From Pseudomonas putida (GTDB taxonomy: Bacteria > Pseudomonadota > Gammaproteobacteria > Pseudomonadales > Pseudomonadaceae), in the NCBI RefSeq assembly GCF_028682475.1, contig NZ_JANHLE010000008.1, positions 150,724-214,723 of the forward strand: a DNA stretch of 64,000 bases, written 5' to 3'. Below the pieces are notes generated by a model. That model searched no databases. It was not told the DNA's origin and saw nothing but the letters and a program-made list of their open reading frames with translations. The position numbers were made by a program, and so were the translations under genes. Within the stretch, counting starts at the first letter, position 1. Every line of letters starts with the position of its first letter. Positions 17,901 to 25,424 of this stretch are shown one piece after another.

Positions 17901-18549
17901 TGATGCGGTAGTAGGCACTGTACAGATCGTCCAGATAAACGTCGGCTTGACCAAAGGCAGCGGCGGCAATCGCCTTGTCATGGTCGGCATACACCCGCAT
18001 GTCGGCCCTGGGATAGCGTTGTTTCAACTCGGCACTGTGTTCAGTGCTGACCGCTACGCGCAAGCCGGCAAGATCTGCGGGCGAATGCCGTGGTTCGGCA
18101 CTGCGCTTGAACAGTGCCAGGCGGTCCCGGGCGTAGGGCTTGCTGAGCAGCAAATCCTGGCGCGGCGCAAGGCTACCGTGTCGGCTGATGACGTCGACGC
18201 TGCCCTCCTGCAAGGCATTCTCGGCATCGTCGTCGTTTGCAAAAGGAATGACTTTGATTTTCAAGCCCAGTAACTGCGCGACCAGGGCGGTTGCATCGGC
18301 GCTGATGCCCTCATACTGGTTGTCTTCGGCATTGACCGAAAACGGCGCTGACTCGCTGGCCGACACACCCACCCTGAGCTCGGCCTTGTGCCGCAGCCAA
18401 TGCCAGTCTTCGGTGGAAATTTCAATATCGTGGCGGTCGATTCGCAGCTGGCTCGACAGCACCTGCGGGACCAGGGGCAAAGAGGCAGCCACAACCGCAG
18501 CGCTGCTGCACAGCAGGCAGATGAACAGGCACAAAGAACGTAAATACAT
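14920..18549 (-). CDS. rocS1: RocS1-type hybrid sensor kinase (two Venus-flytrap domains, PAS, HK, receiver, HPt)
   Basis: 1209 residues. Order: signal peptide (1-22), two SBP_bac_3-like periplasmic domains (about 45-275 and 285-520), a membrane helix (about 533-553), a PAS domain with PPPLYVRDLKGRMLSCNRSY (about 575-690), HisKA with MSHEIRTPMNA, HATPase with EGTGLGLVIC, receiver with IIITDCHMPVMNG, and an HPt domain with LAHRIKGAAKV near the C-terminus. Size and domain order match the unorthodox sensor RocS1 of P. aeruginosa, which controls cup fimbriae through RocA1 and is antagonised by RocR. The same three genes in the same orientation follow here, so I use the name, by context rather than by a database match. 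Confidence 0.87.
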   Translation of the reverse strand: MYLRSLCLFICLLCSSAAVVAASLPLVPQVLSSQLRIDRHDIEISTEDWHWLRHKAELRVGVSASESAPFSVNAEDNQYEGISADATALVAQLLGLKIKVIPFANDDDAENALQEGSVDVISRHGSLAPRQDLLLSKPYARDRLALFKRSAEPRHSPADLAGLRVAVSTEHSAELKQRYPRADMRVYADHDKAIAAAAFGQADVYLDDLYSAYYRINRAYYGYLRFERFSDLTVGGYSYALRTDNTRLQRLINVAIEAIGDDQLRNLAKRWVGNSFLPNEAPMDLTVEQLRWIQRNPVARLVINDDMAPGAYYDSNGVFSGGVADLLEVITLSTGLHFEIVVVRGGYPQMIEALHKNAADLALMTASPEREAYLRFSRPLIDSPFVLISGMQQQGKLESLIDKRLAIPSGHVAAQQLRKRYPNAEVIEAGTTLDTMNMLYKGNADAAMVALPAARYYIERLFRDQLVINRVLDVGPSTTNFAMRRSDVELQSIIDKVLQSIAPDELNAISNRWRSPPGMSGQTWIDYQRVIVEIVAGAGLLLLLSLVWVVYLRRQIKARAKAERMLNDQLQFVETLTDSMPPPLYVRDLKGRMLSCNRSYLKSVGLSAEQVLNKTVRQLPKENFESLPDFHRNYLQAMRDGQTIESVHAIQLQGREVWINHWVQPFQDSQGVTKGVICGWLDITEHRQLVEQLQEAKNLADDASRAKTSFLATMSHEIRTPMNAVIGILELALKRADSKPIDRASIEIAHTSAKSLLELIGDILDIARIESGRLSLSPKRANLRELVESVARVFEGLARQKRLNLILDIDSSINCDVLVDALRFKQILSNLVSNAIKFTEEGAIKISICGVLVDTSLLHVSLSVEDTGVGISPSDQQRLFRPFVQAQRNVQQTEGTGLGLVICRSLCEMMGGRVTLTSTLGRGTRIDVEMRLQVLEHMDVRPVPALIQARPRYQLQVLVVDDHRINRQVLHEQLSYLGHEVCEAENGQVAFQRWSEQPFDIIITDCHMPVMNGVDLTRAIRKTEQEQGLEATVIIGLTADAQPEEIELCIQAGMIDCLIKPLGLDELDARLLALEPGTELDGEFVPIPSEPLIQAPEALRLVDLGPLELLISSEPVKFRQILGELINNNRKDCQALKALLQAGDTDKLGQLAHRIKGAAKVVKGEQLVERCRQLEIACLDPQVSFAQLEQAVAQVEAAIDALEDALHNL

Positions 18550-18681
18550 GCGGGATCAGAGACCGAAAGAGCCGGAGAGTACGGGAACCAGTGGCTTGAG
18601 GGCAGTTCATCCAGGAACACAGCAAGAAGCTGGATAACCGCCAAGACTGGCGCAATGATAGTTCAAAGCCGTTGCCGTCGT

Positions 18682-19893
18682 TCAATCATCAACACCTGCC
18701 CCGCCCTTGGCTGTCGCCTGCGCCCTGCAGAAGTCGATAAAGTGATTTTGCGGCATAGGTCGGGCAAACAGAAAACCCTGGCCAAGGGTGCCACCCAGTT
18801 CAATAAGGCGTGCTTGCTGCTCGGCCGTCTCTACACCTTCAAGAATCAGCGTTATATCCAGTGCCCGCGCCAACGCCACCGAACAGCTGATGATCGCGGC
18901 GCTTCTGGGCTGGCTTTGCATTTTGTGCACGAACGTGCGGTCGAGTTTGATCTGGTTGAACGGCAGTTCACTGAGTCGATCCAGCGAAGAGTAGCCAGCA
19001 CCAAAGTCGTCCATGGCCAAACCGCAGCCGAGCATGCGCAGCCTTACCAGATTCTCCAGACTACTGGCAGGCGCACTGATCAGCCCGGATTCGGTAATCT
19101 CGAACATCACCCTGCCCGGCGGTACCTGGGCACGCTTGAGCAACGCCGGAATGCGCTCGGTCAGGGCGTTGCAGGCCAATTGACCAGGGTGCAGGTTGAA
19201 CGCCAGGTTGACCAGCCGCCCTTGCGCTGCCAGCCGTTGGTACAGTGCCAAACCCTGTTCAAACAGGTGCCAGAACATCCGGTCGATCAGATTGTGCTGT
19301 TCCATTACCGACAAAAAATGCGCGGGCGAGAGCACGCCCCACTGCGGGTGGTTCCAGCGCGCCAATACTTCCGCACCGACCAATCGTTGCCCCTCAAGGG
19401 TGACTTTGGGTTGGTAGTACGCCTCGAATTCACCATTATCCAGGCCTCGCTGTACGTCGCTTAGAGACGGCAGTTCAGCAGGTGACAGCAACCTGGGTTC
19501 GGCATTGCGGTGTGCGTGGTAACGCTTGACCAGCGGGCTGAAACCCTCCAGGTGAAACGGCTTGCCCAGATCACCCAGGTAGGTCAGCCCAAGGCAGTGG
19601 ATCATCGCCACAGTGGCCTGGCGCAAGATCGGGTCGAGCTCGCTGCACAGCACCACGGCGCCGACCTTGCCACTGCTGCTGGCATGACGCAAAAAGGCCA
19701 GGCCATCCATACCGGTCATTTTCAGGTCACACAGAACAATATCGACAAAGCCACAGGCAGCCAGCACGGCCATGGCCTGATCACCGTCCGCGGCTTGCAA
19801 GACAGGACTCGATAGGTGTTTTTCCAGGGCGGTTACGGTAACGAGGCGCTGGAAGGGTTCATCCTCCAGGACCAGAACAGTCAAGTTTTGCAT
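18682..19893 (-). CDS. rocR: RocR: response regulator with EAL c-di-GMP phosphodiesterase domain
   Basis: 403 residues. Receiver (1-125) with phospho-acceptor Asp56 in DIVLCDLKMTGMDG, then an EAL domain (about 140-395). Residue numbers coincide with those I recall for P. aeruginosa RocR: Glu175 in the variant motif EVL, Asn233, Asp295-Asp296 in MDDFG, Lys316 in IKLD, the general base Glu352 in LEGVE and Gln372 in GQGF. It should hydrolyse c-di-GMP when phosphorylated by RocS1, and compete with RocA1 for phosphate. The gene lies 132 bases upstream of rocS1 on the same strand and is divergent from rocA1. Two palindromes lie 61-95 bases upstream of its start. Confidence 0.93.
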   Translation of the reverse strand: MQNLTVLVLEDEPFQRLVTVTALEKHLSSPVLQAADGDQAMAVLAACGFVDIVLCDLKMTGMDGLAFLRHASSSGKVGAVVLCSELDPILRQATVAMIHCLGLTYLGDLGKPFHLEGFSPLVKRYHAHRNAEPRLLSPAELPSLSDVQRGLDNGEFEAYYQPKVTLEGQRLVGAEVLARWNHPQWGVLSPAHFLSVMEQHNLIDRMFWHLFEQGLALYQRLAAQGRLVNLAFNLHPGQLACNALTERIPALLKRAQVPPGRVMFEITESGLISAPASSLENLVRLRMLGCGLAMDDFGAGYSSLDRLSELPFNQIKLDRTFVHKMQSQPRSAAIISCSVALARALDITLILEGVETAEQQARLIELGGTLGQGFLFARPMPQNHFIDFCRAQATAKGGAGVDD

Positions 19894-19953
19894 TGCAGGG
19901 CTACACGCAAAATAAGGGAAGACAGTGTGCGAGGCGCGCTTCTGGCATCTCCA

Positions 19954-19967
19954 TGGGAAATTTCCTA
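19954..19967. promoter_or_regulatory. RcsB-box-like palindrome (distal copy), rocR-rocA1 intergenic
   Basis: TGGGAAATTTCCTA, one base off the perfect palindrome next to it. Its centre is 21 bp (two helical turns) from the copy at 19975-19988, so dimers bound at both sites would face the same side of the DNA. Confidence 0.65.
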
Positions 19968-19974
19968 GGCCTCC

Positions 19975-19988
19975 TAGGAAATTTCCTA
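19975..19988. promoter_or_regulatory. Perfect TAGGAAATTTCCTA palindrome, rocR-rocA1 intergenic
   Basis: A perfect 14-bp palindrome in the 209-base divergent region between rocR and rocA1. It lies 82 bases upstream of rocR and 115 bases before rocA1. The identical 14-mer recurs upstream of the right fimbrial operon (20748-20761). Confidence 0.7.
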
Positions 19989-20102
19989 AGGTAAACTACA
20001 TTAACGTACAGCCCTGCCCCGCTCGGCTAATGGTGTTAGTCTTTTACCGCCCGGGTTGTACCGTTCCAGTAACAAGCGTTTTCTCAAGGTAAAAATCACA
20101 CT

Positions 20103-20729
20103 ATGCATAGCGTTCTGATAGTTGACGATCATCCGGTCATTCGACTTGCCGTCAGGGTCCTGCTGGAAAAGCACGGCATGCGCGTGGTGGGTGAAGCCGA
20201 CAATGGACTCGATGCTGTTCAGCTGGTGCGCGACCTGACACCGCAAGTGGTCATCCTCGATATCGGTATTCCCAAGCTGGACGGCTTTACCGTTATCTCC
20301 CGGATCAAAGCCCTGAATGTGCGCAGCGAGATCCTCATACTGACCTCGCAACCCGCTGACTCGGTGTGCCGCCGCTGTGTCCAGCTCGGCGCACGCGGCT
20401 TCGTCAACAAAGAAGAAGACCTCGGCAGCCTGATCACCGCGATCAAAGCTGTGGACGCCGGCTATACCTTCTTTCCCTCGCTGACCTTTGACAGTGTCAA
20501 TCCGACCGAGCAACTGACTGAACGTGAACAGATTCAATCATTGACCGACCGGGAAGTGACGGTACTGCAGTATCTGGCCCAGGGTTACTCCAATAAAGAA
20601 ATTGGTGAAAAGCTCTTTCTCAGCAACAAGACGGTCAGCACTTATAAAACCCGGTTGCTGCAAAAGCTCGGGGCCGCGTCGCTGGTTGACCTGGCTGAGT
20701 TTGCCAAACGCAATGCCTTGACACCCTGA
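20103..20729 (+). CDS. rocA1: RocA1-type response regulator (LuxR/NarL family)
   Basis: 208 residues. Receiver with DD at 8-9, Asp53 in VVILDIGIPKLDG and a Lys in FVNKEEDL; LuxR-type DNA-binding domain (about 140-205) with LTDREVTVLQYLAQGYSNKEIGEKLFLSNKTVSTYKTRLL. It differs from the two RcsB-type regulators of the window in the recognition helix (SNKTVSTYK rather than NRSIKTISSQK), so it may read a different site. In P. aeruginosa RocA1 activates the cupC fimbrial genes; here it stands directly before a fimbrial operon on the same strand, so that operon is its likely target. The 176-base gap after it holds a perfect palindrome. Confidence 0.88.
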   Translation: MHSVLIVDDHPVIRLAVRVLLEKHGMRVVGEADNGLDAVQLVRDLTPQVVILDIGIPKLDGFTVISRIKALNVRSEILILTSQPADSVCRRCVQLGARGFVNKEEDLGSLITAIKAVDAGYTFFPSLTFDSVNPTEQLTEREQIQSLTDREVTVLQYLAQGYSNKEIGEKLFLSNKTVSTYKTRLLQKLGAASLVDLAEFAKRNALTP

Positions 20730-20747
20730 CGGCCCTGAATGGGCCTG

Positions 20748-20761
20748 TAGGAAATTTCCTA
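20748..20761. promoter_or_regulatory. Perfect TAGGAAATTTCCTA palindrome before the right fimbrial operon
   Basis: The same perfect palindrome as at 19975-19988, also followed by GGCCT. It lies 145 bases upstream of the pilin start and 19 bases after the rocA1 stop. Further TCCTA half sites occur nearby (20779-20815). Confidence 0.7.
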
Positions 20762-20905
20762 GGCCTGCGTCGGCAACGTCCTACTCACTTCTACCCCTCC
20801 TCACTCCTAGACTTACTCCAGCTCAACGGCACAGAGAGGCCGCAGCTCAGAGAGTGTTCCATTGAGTCCCCTTCAAGGACGTCAATTTCAATTTAGGAGT
20901 GTGAA

Positions 20906-21460
20906 ATGAAAGTTAGTACGTTGGCTGGCGCGATCATGGCAGTTTCCCTCGCAGCGACTTCTGCTGTCAGTGTTGCCAAAGATCAGGGCCACGGTGTGAT
21001 TACCTTCAAGGGCGCGATTATCGATGCACCGTGCTCCATCGCTCAAGAGTCGCAGTACCAGACGGTCGACATGGATCAAATTGCCAACGTTAGCCTGAAG
21101 AACGGCGGCAAATCCAACCCGACTCCCTTCAAGATCGAGCTGCGCGGCTGTGAGCTGGGCGCCCTGAAGTCGGCAACCGCAACCTTTACCGGTTCGCCTT
21201 CGTCCAACCCTGACCTGCTGGCGCTCAAAGGCACCGCCCAAGGTGCCAGCCTGGCTATCGCCGACCACACCGGTGCGCTGATCAAGCTTGGCTCTGCTTC
21301 GCCTGCACAGACGCTGTCCGATGGCGACACCTACCTGCAGTTCAGTGCCTACTTGCAGGGCGACATGGTTACCCCAGAAGGCGGCGGCGAAGGCACTGCG
21401 GCCGAAATCGTACCGGGTGACTTCGAGACGTTCGCCAACTTCACCCTCGCTTATCAGTAA
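20906..21460 (+). CDS. Major fimbrial subunit, right operon (MrpA-like position)
   Basis: 184 residues with signal peptide (to about SVAK, residue 24) after an AGGAG ribosome site. The mature part begins with the donor strand GHGVITFKGAIIDAPCS, carries the conserved Cys pair (DAPC...RGC) and ends FANFTLAYQ, with an aromatic penultimate position as in structural pilins. The first position in the operon and the strong hairpin after the gene suggest it is the main rod subunit. It should be secreted through the usher encoded two genes downstream, with the chaperone at 24634. RocA1 or an RcsB-type regulator may control it through the palindrome at 20748. Confidence 0.9.
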   Translation: MKVSTLAGAIMAVSLAATSAVSVAKDQGHGVITFKGAIIDAPCSIAQESQYQTVDMDQIANVSLKNGGKSNPTPFKIELRGCELGALKSATATFTGSPSSNPDLLALKGTAQGASLAIADHTGALIKLGSASPAQTLSDGDTYLQFSAYLQGDMVTPEGGGEGTAAEIVPGDFETFANFTLAYQ

Positions 21461-21480
21461 CGGCTACCGTCACTGAAGTA

Positions 21481-21513
21481 CCCCGCAGTACGCACAGGCT
21501 GCGTACTGCGGGG
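21481..21513 (+). terminator. Strong hairpin after the right major pilin gene
   Basis: Perfect 14-bp stem: CCCCGCAGTACGCA (21481-21494), loop CAGGC, and its complement at 21500-21513. No T run follows. It is 21 bases after the pilin stop and before the next pilin gene, so it more likely stabilises the pilin mRNA or attenuates read-through than ends the operon. Confidence 0.75.
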
Positions 21514-21531
21514 GAGCTAGCGGAGGTCTAG

Positions 21532-22077
21532 ATGATTCGTTCAACCGCACTGCTGCTGCCACTGCTCCTGTGTGCCTTGGGCGAGCCCGCCTGTGCTGCT
21601 GAGCGGCCACTGACCACAGCACTCAAAGGGCGCGTGCAACTGGCCGGAAGCATCGTCGACAGCGCCTGCACCATCCGCGTGGGTAATGACAATCAAACCG
21701 TGACATTCAAACCCACGGCACTTAATGGGTTAGTCAGCGGCGATAGTTCAGCTCAACAATCCCTGAATATTTATATCAGTGATTGCGTCGGTTCCAATGC
21801 GCTCAGCAACTCCGAGCCTTCGCAGCGTTTCAAACTGGTATTCGAAGGTGAAACTGAAGGTCAATACTTCGGTATTAAAGGCGGTGCACAAGGCATTGCA
21901 TTACAGATAAAAGATGAACACGGAAAGTTGATATCACCCGGCATGTTGCTTGAGCACAGCACGCTGTCCAGCGACAGCCTGATGCTTAATTACTCACTGA
22001 CACTCGTCGGTAACGGTCATGCACTGGAAGCGGGCGACTATCACGCCACGATCAAGCTGAGCATTCAGCACTTCTGA
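21532..22077 (+). CDS. Fimbrial subunit, second gene of right operon (MrpB-like position)
   Basis: 181 residues, start preceded by a GGAGG-like site (gcggaggtctag). Signal peptide ends near ACAA (residue 21-22). The donor strand GRVQLAGSIVDSACTI, a second Cys in SDCVGS and the C-terminal strand HATIKLSIQHF identify a pilin-fold subunit. Its middle part (21700-21980) looks more A/T-rich than the neighbours. By analogy with MR/P fimbriae, where the second gene encodes a minor or terminating subunit, it may anchor or end the pilus; that is inference from position. Confidence 0.82.
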   Translation: MIRSTALLLPLLLCALGEPACAAERPLTTALKGRVQLAGSIVDSACTIRVGNDNQTVTFKPTALNGLVSGDSSAQQSLNIYISDCVGSNALSNSEPSQRFKLVFEGETEGQYFGIKGGAQGIALQIKDEHGKLISPGMLLEHSTLSSDSLMLNYSLTLVGNGHALEAGDYHATIKLSIQHF

Positions 22078-22121
22078 ACTGCAGACACTCGGTGTGCAGT
22101 GTCGTTCAAGGATTTAATCAC

Positions 22122-24611
22122 GTGGATCACCGTAAGGTACTGGCTACCACAGCGTTGTGCTGTGCCGCGACGTGGGCAAGTGCAGCCGAAGAATTCCAAT
22201 TCAACACCGATGTACTGGACCTCAAGGATCGCGAGAACCTTGATCTTGGGGTGTTTGCTTCGGCCAACTTCATCATGCCCGGCCAATACAGTCTGATGGT
22301 GCACGTGAACCGCGATACATTGACGGAATTCCCGGTTGACTACTTCCCCGCCGAGGACGACCCCAAAAGCAGCGTTGCCTGCCTGTCGCCGGCGCTGGTC
22401 AATGAACTGGGCTTGAAAGAACAGGCGATCAAATCACTGACCTGGTGGCACGCCGGTGACTGCCTCGACCTGGGCAGCGTTCCCGGCATGCAGGCCCGTG
22501 GCAATCTGGGCACTGCAGGGCTGTACCTGAGCATCCCCCAGGACCAGCTGGAATACACCGCGGCCAACTGGGACCCGCCTTCGCGCTGGGACGACGGTAT
22601 TGCCGGGGTGCTGTTCGATTACAACTTCAACGCCCAGACCACCGAGCGCAAGCAGGGTAAAGGTCGCAGCGACAACCTCAGTGGCAATGGCACCACCGGT
22701 ATCAACCTGGGCGCCTGGCGCTTGCGCGGTGACTGGCAGACCCAGATGCAACGCAGTGACGACCAGCCGTCACTACAGCAATTTGCCTGGAGCCGGTTTT
22801 ATGCGCTGCGCGCCGTGCCGTCGCTGCGCTCGAGCCTGATCGTCGGTGAAGACTATCTGGACTCCAACCTGTTCGGCAGCTTTCGCTACACCGGCGGCAA
22901 CCTGAGCAGCAATGACAACATGCTGCCACCCAACCTCAGGGGTTATGCCCCGGAAGTCAGGGGGGTGGCACGCACCAACGCGCGCGTGGTGATTCGCCAG
23001 CAAGGCCGGGTGCTCTACGACACCCAGGTGCCGCCAGGCGCATTTCGAATCCAGGACCTCAATGATGCGGTCTCTGGCCAACTGGACGTGCGCGTCGAAG
23101 AGCAGGACGGCAGCGTCCAGGAATTCCAGATGGACACCGCCAGCATTCCCTACCTGACCCGTCCGGGCACGGTGCGCTACAAGCTGGCCGCCGGTAAACC
23201 TTCCGATTGGGAGCACCAGATGGATGGCCCGGCCTTCGCCACCGGTGAGTTTTCCTGGGGTGTCAGTAATGGCTGGTCATTGTATGGCGGCGGCCTCGGC
23301 GCCAAGGACTACGGCTCGCTGGCTGTCGGTGTGGGCCGCGACCTGATGGCGTTCGGTGCGCTGTCATTCGACGTCACCCAGTCGCGGGCCACCCTGCCGG
23401 AGCGCGACACGCTGACCGGTAAGTCCTACCGTGCCAGCTATTCCAAACGCTTCGATGAGTACGACAGCCAGGTCACCTTCGCCGGCTACCGGTTCTCGGA
23501 AGAAAACTACCTGAGCATGAACGAGTTCATCGAAGCCCGGCGCGGCGGCGAGCCGCTGAACCAGAGCAAGGAACTGTACACCGCGACGGTGAGTAAACAG
23601 TTTCGCGACTCCGGGCTCAGCCTGTACTTCAACTACAACCACCAGACCTACTGGAACAGCCAGGCCAGTGACCGCTACAGCCTGTCGTTGTCGCGCTACT
23701 TCGATGTCGGCGGCCTGAAGAACCTCAGCCTGTCGCTGACCGCCTACCAGAACAAGGCCAACGGCACTTCCGATGACGGTGCCTATCTGTCGGTCAGCAT
23801 CCCTTGGGGCAGCACCGGTTCATTCAGCTACAACTCATCGGTCAATCGCGGCGAAAGCAGGCATAGCCTGGGTTACTACGACCGCATCGATGAGCGTAAC
23901 CACTACATGCTCAGCGCCGGTAAGTCCTCAAGCGGCGAAACCGCCAGCGGCTTCCTCTCCCATGATGGCGATCAGGCCCAGGTGGTGGCCAGCGCCAGCT
24001 ACCAGGCCGGTGAGTACACCTCGGCCGGCCTGTCCCTGCAAGGCGGCGCGACCCTGACCGGTGAAGGCGCGGCGCTGCACCGCAGCAGCGTCATGGGCGG
24101 TACCCGGTTGCTGCTCGATACCCAGGGCGTGGCCGGCGTGCCGGTGCGTGGCAACGGCGGGGTCACCCGTACCAACCGTTTCGGCAAGGCGGTGGTCACC
24201 GACGTCAACAGCTACTACCGCAACCAGGCCAGCATCGTCCTGGACAGCCTGGCCGACGATGTCGAAGCCACCCAGTCAATCACCCAGGCAACCCTGACCG
24301 AGGGTGCGATTGGTTATCGCCGTTTCGATGTGATCGCCGGGCACAAGGCCATGGTCGTCATTCGCATGGCCGACCGCAGCGCGCCGCCCTTTGGCGCCAC
24401 CGCGCAGAACCGCCGCGGCCAGGAAACCGGCATTGTCGGCGAAGACGGATCGACTTACTTGAGCGGCATGAAGCCGGGCGAAAGCATGTCGCTGCATTGG
24501 GGTGGCAGTTCGCGTTGCCGTTTTACCCTGCCCGACCAGGTGCAATCGCCGGAACGACAACTGGAGCTGCTGTGCCAGCCCGTCAGCGAGGCGGACAACA
24601 GCGCCGCTTAA
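22122..24611 (+). CDS. Fimbrial outer-membrane usher, right operon
   Basis: 829 residues from GTG 22122, preferred because AAGGAT stands nine bases upstream and a signal peptide follows (DHRKVLATTALCCAATWASA); the frame is open to GTG 22092. Usher N-domain with EFQFNTDVLDL...LDLGVFAS...MPGQYSLMVHVN. Barrel and plug contain LRGYAPEVRGVARTNARVVI, diagnostic of the family. The C-terminal domains include PPFGATAQNRRGQETGIVGEDG and a final Cys pair (SRC...LLC). It pairs with the chaperone 22 bases downstream. It is only distantly similar to the left usher, so the two systems look independent rather than recently duplicated. Confidence 0.95.
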   Translation: MDHRKVLATTALCCAATWASAAEEFQFNTDVLDLKDRENLDLGVFASANFIMPGQYSLMVHVNRDTLTEFPVDYFPAEDDPKSSVACLSPALVNELGLKEQAIKSLTWWHAGDCLDLGSVPGMQARGNLGTAGLYLSIPQDQLEYTAANWDPPSRWDDGIAGVLFDYNFNAQTTERKQGKGRSDNLSGNGTTGINLGAWRLRGDWQTQMQRSDDQPSLQQFAWSRFYALRAVPSLRSSLIVGEDYLDSNLFGSFRYTGGNLSSNDNMLPPNLRGYAPEVRGVARTNARVVIRQQGRVLYDTQVPPGAFRIQDLNDAVSGQLDVRVEEQDGSVQEFQMDTASIPYLTRPGTVRYKLAAGKPSDWEHQMDGPAFATGEFSWGVSNGWSLYGGGLGAKDYGSLAVGVGRDLMAFGALSFDVTQSRATLPERDTLTGKSYRASYSKRFDEYDSQVTFAGYRFSEENYLSMNEFIEARRGGEPLNQSKELYTATVSKQFRDSGLSLYFNYNHQTYWNSQASDRYSLSLSRYFDVGGLKNLSLSLTAYQNKANGTSDDGAYLSVSIPWGSTGSFSYNSSVNRGESRHSLGYYDRIDERNHYMLSAGKSSSGETASGFLSHDGDQAQVVASASYQAGEYTSAGLSLQGGATLTGEGAALHRSSVMGGTRLLLDTQGVAGVPVRGNGGVTRTNRFGKAVVTDVNSYYRNQASIVLDSLADDVEATQSITQATLTEGAIGYRRFDVIAGHKAMVVIRMADRSAPPFGATAQNRRGQETGIVGEDGSTYLSGMKPGESMSLHWGGSSRCRFTLPDQVQSPERQLELLCQPVSEADNSAA

Positions 24612-24633
24612 TCTATTTGCAACAGGTACCTTT

Positions 24634-25392
24634 ATGAACTCCAGCTTCAAGCGCAACACCCTGCCCCTGCTCGCCTTGATCGGCGCGTGCACGGCACAAA
24701 CCAGCCTGGCCGCCGTGTCGCTGGACCGCACCCGGGTGATTTTTACCGGCAGCGAGAAATCGGTCAGCCTCAGCGTCAGCAACCAGAACACCCAGCTGCC
24801 CTACCTGGCCCAGGCCTGGATCGAAAACGAACAGGCCGAGAAAATCACCAGCCCCCTGGTGGTCCTGCCGCCGATCCAGCGTCTGGAAGCCGGGAGCAAC
24901 AGCCAGGTGAAGATTCAGGGCCTGCCTGAACTGGGCCAGTTGCCGCAGGACCGCGAGTCGCTGTTCTACTTCAACCTGCGCGAGATTCCGCCGCGCAGCG
25001 ATAAGCCGAACACCTTGCAGATCGCCCTGCAGACGCGGGTGAAGCTGTTCTATCGCCCCGCGGCTATCGCTCCAAGGGCCGGTGTCAACCAAGCCCCCTG
25101 GCAGGAAAAGCTGACCCTGACCCGCCAGAACGACCGCTACCTGGTGAACAACCCGACGCCCTACTACGTCACGCTGATCGACGCCACACCCAACCTCAAG
25201 GCCGCCAGCGCAACCGACTTCAAACCCCTGATGATCGCCCCGCGGGGCCAGCTCGACCTGGGCGTCAGCAGCAAGGCGCTGGGCGACAAACCGGTGCTCA
25301 CCTACGTCAATGACTACGGTGGCCGCCCACAACTGCAGTTCAGCTGTGTTGCAGCCACCTGCACCGCCAGTCCCGTTGCCAGCAAGCGCTGA
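24634..25392 (+). CDS. Periplasmic fimbrial chaperone, right operon
   Basis: 252 residues from ATG 24634, which follows the usher stop by 22 bases and opens a signal peptide ending near SLAA; a longer frame starting inside the usher gene is not used. The chaperone signature is intact: Arg in LDRTRVIFTG, the segment ESLFYFNLREIPPRS, and Lys in QTRVKLFYRP at the domain boundary. An extra Cys pair near the C-terminus (FSCVAATC) resembles the disulfide of some PapD-like chaperones. It would serve all subunits of this nine-gene operon. Confidence 0.93.
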   Translation: MNSSFKRNTLPLLALIGACTAQTSLAAVSLDRTRVIFTGSEKSVSLSVSNQNTQLPYLAQAWIENEQAEKITSPLVVLPPIQRLEAGSNSQVKIQGLPELGQLPQDRESLFYFNLREIPPRSDKPNTLQIALQTRVKLFYRPAAIAPRAGVNQAPWQEKLTLTRQNDRYLVNNPTPYYVTLIDATPNLKAASATDFKPLMIAPRGQLDLGVSSKALGDKPVLTYVNDYGGRPQLQFSCVAATCTASPVASKR

Positions 25393-25424
25393 CATCCGAT
25401 GACCCATTCACCTGAGGGCAAATC

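Noticed and set aside
20103..20729. Assigning RocA1 as the sure ligand of the TAGGA...TCCTA palindromes
   Set aside because: Its recognition helix differs from RcsB, while the regulators at 10765 and 11596 have the RcsB helix. The binding partner is left open.
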